Assembly: GCF_000332135.1 (NCBI RefSeq)
Contig: NZ_KB235896.1
Location: 558,001-622,000, forward strand
From: Anabaena sp. PCC 7108
GTDB lineage: Bacteria; Cyanobacteriota; Cyanobacteriia; Cyanobacteriales; Nostocaceae
Reading direction: 5' to 3'
Length of the DNA: 64,000 nt
The notes beneath the pieces were generated by a model. It saw only the letters and a list, made by a program, of their open reading frames with translations. It was not told the DNA's origin and ran no database searches. The translations under genes were made by a program, and so were the position numbers. Shown one piece after another: positions 17,846-25,840 of this stretch. Positions within the stretch are counted from its first letter, which is position 1, and each line of letters opens with the position of its first letter.

Positions 17846-18459
17846 ATATGGAAGGTAAATTAGTAAATAAAAAACAGCAGAAAGTAATTTTGATTGTTGG
17901 CTTGGCATATATTTTGCCTGTTTTCCTGATTTATGTAGGATTAGTTCCTTTCTCTTGGCGATTTTATCTCCTGATTTTGGCTGCTGTGGCTATTTTAGCA
18001 ACCGCTCGACTGTACCGATTTTCTACTGTAGAACTGGGTATTACAAAACAAAATTTCGGAAGTTCTCTCAGTGCGATCGCTCTACCAACCTTGGCTTCTG
18101 CTTTGCTAATGTTGATTTACTATATGATGCAAGGAGCGCGTATTGATAACTCTGCATACAGATGGTCTTTCTATATTTTCTTTGTGGCTGTGTCTTCCCC
18201 TCTACAAGAGTTTTTATATCGCGGCTTTTTATTCGGTATTTTTTCCAGAGCTAAATTAGCGATTTGGTTACAGATTCTACTCTCGACATTACTTTATAGT
18301 CTCGTTCATCTCATCTATCAAGATATAACCACCCTGCTGTCTACATTAATCCTTGGTCTATTCTGGGGCTATGACTACGCCAAATATCGGAATTTATATA
18401 GTATCATCATCAGTCACTCGATACTGGGTGCGATCGCTATCCTCGTTGGACTAGTATAA
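17842..18459 (+). CDS. CPBP-family intramembrane metalloprotease (CAAX/Abi type)
   Basis: About 203-205 residues with six or so membrane segments. The three CPBP motifs are visible: SSPLQEFLYRG (normally EExxxR, here Gln-Glu), LVHL, and IIISHSILG. The first glutamate of motif 1 is replaced by Gln, which may alter zinc or water activation. Family members cleave membrane proteins or prenylated/bacteriocin substrates. The GTG at 17842 overlaps the CHAT stop by four bases (GTGA); an ATG at 17848 is the other possible start. The tight overlap makes co-translation with the CHAT protein very likely, so two membrane proteases act from one transcript (inference). Confidence 0.85.
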   Translation: MNMEGKLVNKKQQKVILIVGLAYILPVFLIYVGLVPFSWRFYLLILAAVAILATARLYRFSTVELGITKQNFGSSLSAIALPTLASALLMLIYYMMQGARIDNSAYRWSFYIFFVAVSSPLQEFLYRGFLFGIFSRAKLAIWLQILLSTLLYSLVHLIYQDITTLLSTLILGLFWGYDYAKYRNLYSIIISHSILGAIAILVGLV

Positions 18460-18549
18460 ACCTCAAGAAAAAATTTTTGCGTCCTTTGCAGCACCGAGGG
18501 ATTCTCATACGTATCTATATTGTCAATGAGAAATCAAAAGAGCTAGTTG

Positions 18550-18678
18550 ATGAAGCAAATGATGATTATTGCTGGAGGGATACTCTTTGCTATGGCAATG
18601 ATATCTCTAATGTTCGGTGGTGCAGCTTTATCAAGCTTTGAAGCTAGATTGTCACCCCCTCAGGAAGCTGCCTCGTAA
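18550..18678 (+). CDS. Small single-span membrane peptide (42 aa)
   Basis: Reading frame MKQMMIIAGGILFAMAMISL... ending at TAA 18678: one hydrophobic segment (about 4-28) rich in Met, Ala and Gly, then a short polar tail. It lies about 90 bases after the CPBP gene and 80 before a secreted-protein gene on the same strand. No clear ribosome-binding site. Such small membrane peptides are easily missed; family unknown. Confidence 0.4.
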   Translation: MKQMMIIAGGILFAMAMISLMFGGAALSSFEARLSPPQEAAS

Positions 18679-18760
18679 CCTGTTACGTCGTCTAGCCATC
18701 TAAAGATTTACTTTATAAATGGTCTCTTAGACCGATTACAAAACATAGGAATACACAGTC

Positions 18761-19144
18761 ATGAACTACCAGCGATTAGTTTGTCAAATTTCACTTGCTT
18801 GTTTTGCAGTTTTGGGGATGGAAGCTTTGCAGCCACAAGCAGCGATGGCTAAATGGTTTCGCTCCCTGTATGCTGGACAACATGATTGGGTGACATGGAC
18901 TATTGATCCAGGGGAGTATGTTCTTGAGGCAAGTACTCTCTTAAATCTTGGCGATGTTGATATCGAGATTTATGACACTACGGGTCAGATGTTTGCAAGC
19001 GGTAAAAAGCTTGGGGGTGAAACCATTTTCTTTAGCGTTCCCCAGGGAACGGAAGGAGATTTCAAGATTAAGTACAGTATGCCTTTTTGTATCAATCCTG
19101 CGGGTGCATGTCCTGTAAATATCAATATAGACTCTTCCAGATAA
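18761..19144 (+). CDS. Secreted protein with a PPC-like beta domain
   Basis: 127 residues. Signal peptide at about 1-31, ending AAMA before KWFRSL. The mature part is beta-rich, with the pattern of pre-peptidase C-terminal (PPC) domains: DWVTWTIDPGEYVLEAS, then NLGDVDIEIYDTTGQMFASG, then ETIFFSVPQGTEGDFKIKY. Two cysteines (CINPAGAC) near the C-terminus may form a disulphide, in keeping with export. The role is unknown; isolated PPC domains probably bind other secreted proteins or polysaccharide. It stands at the end of the sigma-DUF1822-CHAT-CPBP stretch but may be transcribed on its own. Confidence 0.7.
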   Translation: MNYQRLVCQISLACFAVLGMEALQPQAAMAKWFRSLYAGQHDWVTWTIDPGEYVLEASTLLNLGDVDIEIYDTTGQMFASGKKLGGETIFFSVPQGTEGDFKIKYSMPFCINPAGACPVNINIDSSR

Positions 19145-19227
19145 AAAAATCTGTATAAGCAGGCATTTTATCAGCAGGGTTTGATGGCTATGATGCTTAT
19201 ACAGCAACCTCTTTAACTTCTTTGTAG

Positions 19228-19320
19228 CCCCCTCAAGTCTTCATAGAAAAGTCGCTGAGAAGCCCACATTCATCCGTTCGCGCCAGCGTGCCGCAAGGCA
19301 TAGGGGAGTTTGTGGATACC
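19228..19320. repeat. Degenerate hairpin element, relative of the one at 4390
   Basis: Shares GTCTTCATAGAA-AGTC, GCCCACA-T, CCGTTCGCG-CAG and GTGCC, in the same order, with the element at 4390-4550. Its distal part is GGGGAGTTTGTGG. It lies between the secreted-protein gene and the end of the GGDEF-EAL gene. An IS200/IS605-type end is possible but not shown. Confidence 0.35.
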
Positions 19321-21978
19321 TCACCTCAAGCCTTGCGAGATGTTCCATTTACTGCTAATAACTTCTGTAGCTTGTTGAACAGAAAGCGGTCGATAGAAAA
19401 AATATCCTTGCACATCATCGCAGTTAATTGACTTTAAAAACTCCAGTTCCTCTGGTTTTTCAACTCCTTCAGCAATTAGTGTTAAACCTAAACTGCGCCC
19501 CAAAGCAACTATAGCCGTAATGATATGGGCTACTTTGTTATTTGTATTATCTGTAGTTAATTCTTTAATAAATGATCTATCAATTTTTAAATTGTGGAGT
19601 GGTAAAACCTGTAAACGAGAAAGAGCCGAATGACCCGTACCAAAATCATCAATAGACAGGAGTAAGCCCATTTGCTCCAAATCTTTTAGCACAGTTCTAG
19701 CAAAGTTGAGATCCTCAATAGCAGTTGTTTCTGTAATCTCTAACTCTAAAAATCGTGCTTCAAGTCCCGTAGCTTCTAAAATCCAGGCTACTTTTTCCAC
19801 TAGCTTAGGTTGGCGGAATTGCTTGGGAGAAAGATTAACTGCAATAGTTATGGGTGGGAAACCCGCGTCTTGCCAAATTTTATTTTGAATACAAGCTTTT
19901 TGGAGTACCCATTCGCCTAAAGGGATAATTAATCCACTGGCTTCAGCTAGGGGAATGAAGACATTGGGGGCGACAATTCCCATATCTGGATGATGCCAGC
20001 GCAACAGCGCCTCCATGCCAGTAATTTCTCCAGAGATGATGTTAACTCGTGGCTGGTAGTACAATAAAAATTCGTCTCGTTCTAAAGCATGGCGCAAACT
20101 CTTCTCTAAACTCAGAAGTTCGGGAACTTTGGCATTCAAAGATTCTTTATAGAATTGGTAATTATTTCTACCCTTATCTTTGGCATAATATAAAGCGGTA
20201 TCGGCGTGCTGAATCAGGGTTTCAGCATCAGGACTCTGTTGATTTAGCAGTGCAATGCCGATGCTAGAACTGATATAAAGTTCATGTTCTTGCAGATAAA
20301 AAGCATTTTCTAAGGCTTTTAAAATGCTCAGTGCTATCTGAATGACTTCATCTGTTTCAATGATTTGGGGTAACAGGATAGTAAATTCATCTCCTCCCCA
20401 ACGGGCAATAGTATCTCCTGGTCTGAGAGACGCTCTTAATCTTTGAGCTACACTTTGTAATAATTCGTCTCCAAGTGTGTGTCCCAAGGTATCATTAATC
20501 ATCTTGAAGCGATCTAAATCCAAGAACATCACAGCTAAACTTTTTGGGCTGTGAACTGCTGTTTGGATAGCTTTAGCAAGTAGATCATTGAACTGTAAAC
20601 GATTGGGCAAACCAGTCAATAGATCATGAAGGGCTTGATAGCGAATTTTTTCTTCCACTTGCTGACGCTGACGAGCGCCACTAATGATCGCTGCCATAGT
20701 CAAGAGACTAGATTCTTCATGCCTTGACCAACGCCGTGGGGAAGTACAGTCTGCTAACCCTAGGTATCCCCAAAAATCTTCCTCTAATCGTAAGGGTACA
20801 AGTAGGAAAGACTGAATGTTGTCTCGACGCAGAAATTCTTTTTCTGTCGTGGGAAATTCTTGGGTGAGTCCACTAATGGGCTGTCCCCCAGACAGAGTAT
20901 TGTACCAGCGTCCTAATCCTGAAGTTTGATAAGATTGATTCTGCCAATGATGGTGAGATGTTTCCATCCCAGGTTGTATCCATTCAAATCGCAGACTTAC
21001 AGCCATTTCCCCTGTAACTGGATGGCAATGGTTTTGGAAGAGGTAGATGCGATCGCCATTGGCAGCTTCTCCAAAAGTAGCGAGTGCCTTTTCTATAGCT
21101 ATTTCATAGTTCATTTCTGCCAACAGATAATTGGCGGCTTCAGTCACTGCTTGAAGCAAGCGATCGCGTTGTTTTAGTTCTGCTTCGGCTTGTTTTTGTT
21201 CAGTAATTTCTCTAATAATAAAAGTTCTAATTAAATCACTTTCTGGTAAGTAATGAACAGATTGTTCAAAAATCTCTCCGTTGACTTCTATCTCTCGCAC
21301 AAAAGAATTTCCCGTTTGATTTTTAACTGCACTAAGCAAGTTTGCCAAAATGGGATGGTGCTGACCGATTTCCCTAATTCTAGGAAACTTATTGGCCGCA
21401 GCCGGATTAAAATACGTTACCGTTCCCAATAAATCCATTTCGATAATTGGATTGGGAATCAGTTCTGGAAAAGAGGCCAGACGAGTTAAGGCCGCGTCAC
21501 TAGCTCCCTCTACGCTGGTATCAGAGACAATTGTTTCAAAAGGATTAGCGGGATTTCCTTGACCAGACAGAAAAATAGACAGGTCTGATGCTGTATAAGA
21601 TTCTATAAATGCTGCTTCCGACAGATTGGAAATAGCATAGTATTGTGCTTGAGCGTGAGGATTGCCAAAAGCAATTAAGTCTCCATTTTGGAGGTTATGA
21701 GAAAAACATTTAGTACCATTAATAAATAAGCCATTAGTGCTTCTTTTGCCTTTAAAGTTACCATCAATTATCCGAAAACCATATTGTTCAGTGTCAGGAA
21801 TCAGAACCCGCAATAAAATTGCGTGCTGCCTTGATACAGACCGAGAACTGAGAACAATAGCATTTCTAACATCCCGTCCTAGAGAGTAGGTTGTCTCTAA
21901 CAGAGGAATTGTTCGCTGTCCTTCCAGGTCTTGGATAACCAATAAGTGGCGTATTTTTTCCCGATCATTTCCTGGCAT
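19321..21978 (-). CDS. FHA-PAS-GAF-GGDEF-EAL signalling protein
   Basis: 885 residues with no membrane segment. Domains in order: FHA phosphopeptide-binding (about 20-110, YSLGRDVRNAIVLSS then SVSRQHAI), PAS (about 170-265, PNPIIEMDLLGTVTYFN), GAF (about 280-435), GGDEF (about 450-610, motif GGDEF near 527) and EAL (about 625-880, motif EALLRWHHP near 655). Both catalytic signatures are intact: GGDEF for cyclic di-GMP synthesis, EAL with the IDDFGTG and PLHNLKIDRSF motifs for breakdown. The FHA domain may link it to Ser/Thr kinases. It should act as a cytoplasmic switch for cyclic di-GMP. The start ATG at 21978 places FHA at the N-terminus. Confidence 0.95.
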   Translation of the reverse strand: MPGNDREKIRHLLVIQDLEGQRTIPLLETTYSLGRDVRNAIVLSSRSVSRQHAILLRVLIPDTEQYGFRIIDGNFKGKRSTNGLFINGTKCFSHNLQNGDLIAFGNPHAQAQYYAISNLSEAAFIESYTASDLSIFLSGQGNPANPFETIVSDTSVEGASDAALTRLASFPELIPNPIIEMDLLGTVTYFNPAAANKFPRIREIGQHHPILANLLSAVKNQTGNSFVREIEVNGEIFEQSVHYLPESDLIRTFIIREITEQKQAEAELKQRDRLLQAVTEAANYLLAEMNYEIAIEKALATFGEAANGDRIYLFQNHCHPVTGEMAVSLRFEWIQPGMETSHHHWQNQSYQTSGLGRWYNTLSGGQPISGLTQEFPTTEKEFLRRDNIQSFLLVPLRLEEDFWGYLGLADCTSPRRWSRHEESSLLTMAAIISGARQRQQVEEKIRYQALHDLLTGLPNRLQFNDLLAKAIQTAVHSPKSLAVMFLDLDRFKMINDTLGHTLGDELLQSVAQRLRASLRPGDTIARWGGDEFTILLPQIIETDEVIQIALSILKALENAFYLQEHELYISSSIGIALLNQQSPDAETLIQHADTALYYAKDKGRNNYQFYKESLNAKVPELLSLEKSLRHALERDEFLLYYQPRVNIISGEITGMEALLRWHHPDMGIVAPNVFIPLAEASGLIIPLGEWVLQKACIQNKIWQDAGFPPITIAVNLSPKQFRQPKLVEKVAWILEATGLEARFLELEITETTAIEDLNFARTVLKDLEQMGLLLSIDDFGTGHSALSRLQVLPLHNLKIDRSFIKELTTDNTNNKVAHIITAIVALGRSLGLTLIAEGVEKPEELEFLKSINCDDVQGYFFYRPLSVQQATEVISSKWNISQGLR

Positions 21979-22740
21979 ACCTCTTCCTTAAATTCTCATG
22001 TCTATTGAACTATCCTGCACAAATACGGATGTTATTAGTCTGGAATTAGTAGCTTTTTGATTGAGTCTGGGTTGCGGTGAAAATTCTGAAGTTTTTGTTT
22101 GAATTCAACAATAGTTTTCACAAAATGTATCTGTATGGTCACTTTAACTTAGTTTTTCTGGACTAGACACTGAGAATAAAATTAAACACTAAGAAAAAAT
22201 TATGCTGTATTAACAGGTTGAGTTAATAGGATTAATAGCCTATGCCCAGTTTCAAGCTGATTGTATACAAATTAAACAGCTATGGCAGCTAAACCGATTG
22301 AAAGGAAAGTCTTTCTGTGTATAAGTTTTATTATCACTGTATGTCTTAACTCGCTTGGTAAGTGCCATATTTATGTATTTTTTGATATTTATTTACCATT
22401 ACTCATTGATTCAGAAATTCTCTGCTTCAAAAACGACTGTATTGCCAATAAAAATATAATCTATTTTATCGCCATATTGTTTTATATGAGTCAAAATACA
22501 GCAGCAGTCAGCTAAGGAACAAGCTGTTCTACCCTCAAGTTAATATTTTTAAATCTATTTAATTAAGTCAAGACCTGTGTAATAGCGTTTATTGATGAAG
22601 ATGCAATTTAGCCTTTGTTGTAGAGCCGAGAATCCCTACCCATGAAACGTTTCTACTAAATAAATTTGGCGTAGCTTTACCTCGTACAAGGACAGAAGTA
22701 AAGGTAAATTTTCTCTTTCCTCTTTTTCAAAATTCTGCAA
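21979..22740. other. AT-rich spacer without a convincing gene
   Basis: About 760 bases divergent from the GGDEF-EAL gene. A 77-codon plus-strand frame at 22282-22515 is hydrophobic and Cys-rich but has no ribosome-binding site and unusual composition, so it is not called. No RNA gene or strong terminator was seen. Confidence 0.4.
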
Positions 22741-22764
22741 TTCGTCTATTTTGATACCAAAGGT

Positions 22765-22847
22765 TTCGACGCATCTTTTTACTTGGTCTTAAGAATCCCC
22801 TCGGCTTTAGCCAGAGGAGTGTCAAAAAAGTATAAAAATGCGTCGAA
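22765..22847. mobile_element. Orphan IS200/IS605-type end inside a small inverted repeat
   Basis: GAATCCCCTCGGCTTTAGCC followed by AGAGGAGTGTCAA (22793-22825) has the look of the right-end hairpin of TnpB-coding IS200/IS605 elements in cyanobacteria (GAATCCCC...stem...GGGGAGTGTCAA). It is enclosed by a perfect 10-bp inverted pair TTCGACGCAT (22765-22774) and ATGCGTCGAA (22838-22847). No tnpA or tnpB is present, so it is a remnant or a non-autonomous derivative. Confidence 0.5.
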
Positions 22848-22869
22848 TGCTCAATTATTCGTAAATCTT

Positions 22870-22993
22870 AGGACTTACGCAGGTGTCACACTAAAAATCT
22901 GTTGTAGGGTGCTTTACTACTGCATAAATCCTGCAAATAAACAGATTGTTGATATCTGACGCACCCTACCAATGTGCCAGTTGCGTAAGTCCT
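22870..22993 (+). repeat. 124-bp palindromic element (MITE-like), copy 1
   Basis: Ends AGGACTTACGCA and TGCGTAAGTCCT, with inner stem parts TTGTAGGGTG and CACCCTACCAATG. By eye it differs from the copy at 44866-44989 (opposite strand) at only two of 124 positions. No coding content. Confidence 0.85.
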
Positions 22994-23071
22994 GAATCTG
23001 TGCAAAAAACTTGTAATTCTGCGGTCTTAAAGGGTTTGTTTTTGAGAATACGTCGCTAAACTCTGGATTTA

Positions 23072-23587
23072 CTAGCCAGAAACGCGAGTTACCGAAGATT
23101 CACGTACATGAAGCCTGAGTAAACGTAACCAACGCATCCAAGTTTTAGCTGGTTGTTCAAAGAATGTGAAAATATCACCGAAACCTAAGTTGGTTTTTTG
23201 ATGATGTAACCAGTGTTGTTCAGGAGTAGTTATGAATAGCAGCTGACAAACAAAAGCTACAGGTTGTGAAGTTTTCCAACCTAGGGATGTTATGTGTCTC
23301 CACCATACATGAAACTGACCAAACACTAAACCACAGATAACGCCAATGGGAGAAAAAGACCACAGAAAGACAGCTACCAGCAGGTATGGTAGAGCGCCCA
23401 AGATTCCGTCTAAAAGCACTTGGGGATTAAATGTTAGAATAGCGTAGTGGCGGAAGTCTTTTTTCCAGGAGTGGTGTGTTGTGAGGTGGAGGCTACCAAA
23501 AACATGCTCAGGGACGTGGTAAAAAAAAGTCGAAAGGAAATCGCCAAAAAACAGTAACAACCAAGTAACAGCGATAGCCTTAAGCAT
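23072..23587 (-). CDS. Fatty acid hydroxylase/sterol desaturase-like membrane protein
   Basis: 171 residues with about four membrane segments and the histidine clusters of the membrane di-iron hydroxylase superfamily: HVPEH (about 24-28), HLTTHH (about 34-39), FHVWWRH (about 97-103) and HWLHH (about 125-129). These should bind two iron atoms, and the enzyme should insert oxygen into a lipid, carotenoid or aldehyde substrate. It is shorter than most family members (usually 200-300), but all His clusters are present. The start ATG at 23587 precedes the first membrane segment directly. No operon partner. The substrate cannot be told. Confidence 0.75.
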   Translation of the reverse strand: MLKAIAVTWLLLFFGDFLSTFFYHVPEHVFGSLHLTTHHSWKKDFRHYAILTFNPQVLLDGILGALPYLLVAVFLWSFSPIGVICGLVFGQFHVWWRHITSLGWKTSQPVAFVCQLLFITTPEQHWLHHQKTNLGFGDIFTFFEQPAKTWMRWLRLLRLHVRESSVTRVSG

Positions 23588-23886
23588 TTGTACTCCTTAA
23601 GTTGTATGGAAAAAGTTCACAGAGAAAAAATTCAAAATTTATAGCCAACAAGGTTATGAAGTAGTTCAGCATTTATGAATTACTACACCTAAAGGACTTT
23701 ACTTGTTTTTGCTCAAAATCTATGTCGGTAGAGAAATAGCAGTTTGGTGAATTTATATTTCTTCATGACACTAAACACCAACTGTTGATGGACTACCATG
23801 TTGTTTTTCACAATGAGGGGACAAAAATTATACATCTACAGCCCGATAGATCAATTGTATTTGATTTTTCTCTGGTCACAATCTTC

Positions 23887-23926
23887 GTACTAAGACATAC
23901 AGTATGAGCAAAGATTGAGTTAACAT
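23887..23926 (+). promoter_or_regulatory. Canonical NtcA-activated promoter upstream of queD
   Basis: GTA-N8-TAC at 23887-23900 (GTACTAAGACATAC), then exactly 20 bases, then TAACAT at 23921-23926, which fits the TAN3T -10 box. Spacing agrees with class II NtcA promoters. The start site would be near 23933, leaving a leader of about 200 bases before queD. A 14-codon frame starts at 23980 in that leader. Confidence 0.5.
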
Positions 23927-24133
23927 TGGTACAAATTTAGGTTAAGCTTTTCCACATTCATCTAGTAAAAACTATAGCTATGCTGAGAAAAGTGTTGAGA
24001 GAGCTTAAATCTGAAGGTAAGTAAATTTTATTGTGAATATTTAAGGAGTATTTATATTAATAAATTCTGTTTTATCTACTCTTTTGTGATCAATAAGTTT
24101 TGGTTAAAAAATCTGCTATAAGGTAATATCAAG

Positions 24134-24523
24134 ATGCCTAAATGGAAACTATTAACAGAATTCACCTTTGATAGCGCTCACTACATAAAAGACTACAATG
24201 GTCCCTGTGGGAGAATGCATGGACATACTTATAAAGTAAAAATCGAAGTGCAATCATCAAAGTTGCATTCTTCCGAATACTGTCCACATCCAGTCATGGT
24301 TGCTGATTTCAAAAGCTTACGTTGGGCTAAAAAAGATGTAACGCAAGGAGGATTAGATCATTGTGTGCTGAATGAAGTTTTACCTCCTGAATATGAAACA
24401 ACTGCTGAGATGATTGCTAAATATATTTATGATGAAACCAAAAAGCGATTACCAGCAGATGTAAAACTCAAGGTAGCAATATCAGAAACTGCTAATTCTT
24501 GGGCAGAATATGAGGATGATTAA
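24134..24523 (+). CDS. queD: 6-carboxytetrahydropterin synthase (QueD/PTPS family)
   Basis: Converts 7,8-dihydroneopterin triphosphate to 6-carboxy-tetrahydropterin, the second step of queuosine/7-deazaguanine synthesis. Zinc ligands are H16 (DSAH), H29 and H31 (MHGHTY). C25 (GPCGRMHGH) is the catalytic cysteine with the spacing seen in QueD. DH at 75-76 (LDHCVLN) and E118 (ISETANSWAEY) complete the site, and the TTAEMIAKYIYDE stretch is typical. 129 residues is normal. No other que genes are near. The preceding NtcA-type promoter suggests nitrogen control. A biopterin-type PTPS function cannot be fully excluded, since cyanobacteria also make pterin glycosides. Confidence 0.9.
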   Translation: MPKWKLLTEFTFDSAHYIKDYNGPCGRMHGHTYKVKIEVQSSKLHSSEYCPHPVMVADFKSLRWAKKDVTQGGLDHCVLNEVLPPEYETTAEMIAKYIYDETKKRLPADVKLKVAISETANSWAEYEDD

Positions 24524-24621
24524 ATAATTCTTAATTCGTACCTGATAAAGCTCAAACGCAACTATTTTTTTGTGGTATTCCGTGTTTCAATTATTGAGGT
24601 AATAATTAACAGCTATGGGAT

Positions 24622-25818
24622 ATGTCACAGAAAGCAGCTGCTTTAAAGTTTGTGATTTTGCTTGGTTTTGTGAGCCTCTGTGCCGATGCCACCTATGAAG
24701 GAGCGCGTAGTATTACAGGGGCTTATTTAGAAGTTTTGGGAGCTAACGGCACTGTAGTCGGTCTAGTAGCTGGCTTTGGTGAACTAATTGGTTATGGCTT
24801 CCGTTTAGTTATTGGTTATCTTAGTGACAAAACAGGTAAATACTGGGGAATTACAACTTTAGGCTACATTTTAAATACCGCCGTTGTACCATTTTTAGCC
24901 TTAGCTGGGAGATGGGAAATAGCCGCAAGTTTGATGATGGCTGAACGCACAGGTAAGGCGGTACGTACTCCCCCAAGAGATGCCCTACTTTCCCATGGTG
25001 TGAGCCAAATTGGTAGCGGTTTTGGCTTTGGTTTGCATGAAGCAATGGATCAAACTGGTGCAGTAATGGGGCCTTTGGCTGTAGCGGCAATGGTTTATTT
25101 TCAAGGAGAATATCGCCATGCGTTTACAATTTTAATTGTACCTGCGGTATTGGGATTAATTGTATTATTAATTTTACAGTTTTTATATCCAAATCCCAGT
25201 GATTTTGAAGTAGAAACAGTGGCAAATGCAGAAGAAAAACTGCCACGTATATTTTGGATTTATCTGGGTGCGGTGGCAATTATTGCAGCTGGATATGCAG
25301 ATTTTCCCCTGATTGCTTTCCATTTTCAAAAAGGAGAAATTGCTTCTGGACAAACAATTCCTTTATTTTATGCTTGGGCTATGGGAGTTGATGCTGTAGC
25401 AGCATTAATATTTGGATATTTCTTTGACCGGATTGGCATTTCTATGCTGATAATTGCAGCTAGTATTTCATCTTTGTTTGCACCTTTGGTATTTTTTGGA
25501 GATGCACGTTTTGCTCTTTTAGGAATGGCATTTTGGGGTATTGGTATGGGGGCGCAAGAATCAATTCTGAAAGCCGCCATAGCTGGGATGGTTCCTAAAA
25601 ATAAACGGGCTACAGCTTACGGCATTTTTAGTACAGGCTATGGTTTATCTTGGTTTTTAGGTAGTGCTTTAATGGGGATTTTGTATGATTATTCCATTAC
25701 TTTTTTAGTTGTTTTTTCTTCACTAACTCAACTTCTGGCAATTCCTTTCTTTGTTTGGGTGAAATTGCAAGCTGATAACTCTTCTATCTCCGCAGCAGAT
25801 ATTCAAGCAAGTGACTAA
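24622..25818 (+). CDS. Major facilitator superfamily transporter
   Basis: 398 residues with 12 predicted membrane segments. The loop between segments 2 and 3 has GYLSDKTGKYW, the MFS signature (G-x-L-x-D-R/K-x-G-R/K), and a second copy FGYFFDRIGI follows in the C-terminal half. RTGKAVRTPPRDALLS near residue 115 is a motif shared with a cyanobacterial and archaeal MFS subgroup. The substrate is unknown. It starts about 100 bases after queD on the same strand and could share its transcript, but there is no overlap. The longest ATG start is used. Confidence 0.88.
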   Translation: MSQKAAALKFVILLGFVSLCADATYEGARSITGAYLEVLGANGTVVGLVAGFGELIGYGFRLVIGYLSDKTGKYWGITTLGYILNTAVVPFLALAGRWEIAASLMMAERTGKAVRTPPRDALLSHGVSQIGSGFGFGLHEAMDQTGAVMGPLAVAAMVYFQGEYRHAFTILIVPAVLGLIVLLILQFLYPNPSDFEVETVANAEEKLPRIFWIYLGAVAIIAAGYADFPLIAFHFQKGEIASGQTIPLFYAWAMGVDAVAALIFGYFFDRIGISMLIIAASISSLFAPLVFFGDARFALLGMAFWGIGMGAQESILKAAIAGMVPKNKRATAYGIFSTGYGLSWFLGSALMGILYDYSITFLVVFSSLTQLLAIPFFVWVKLQADNSSISAADIQASD

Positions 25819-25840
25819 ATTTGAATTTTCTAAACTTTTA

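Noticed and set aside
22282-22515. 77-codon plus-strand frame, hydrophobic and Cys-rich
   Set aside because: No ribosome-binding site, unusual amino acid composition, AT-rich spacer; chance frame is more likely.
23588-24133. PreQ1 riboswitch before queD
   Set aside because: No short C-rich loop with the A-rich tail typical of preQ1-I was found; the leader shows an NtcA-type promoter instead.
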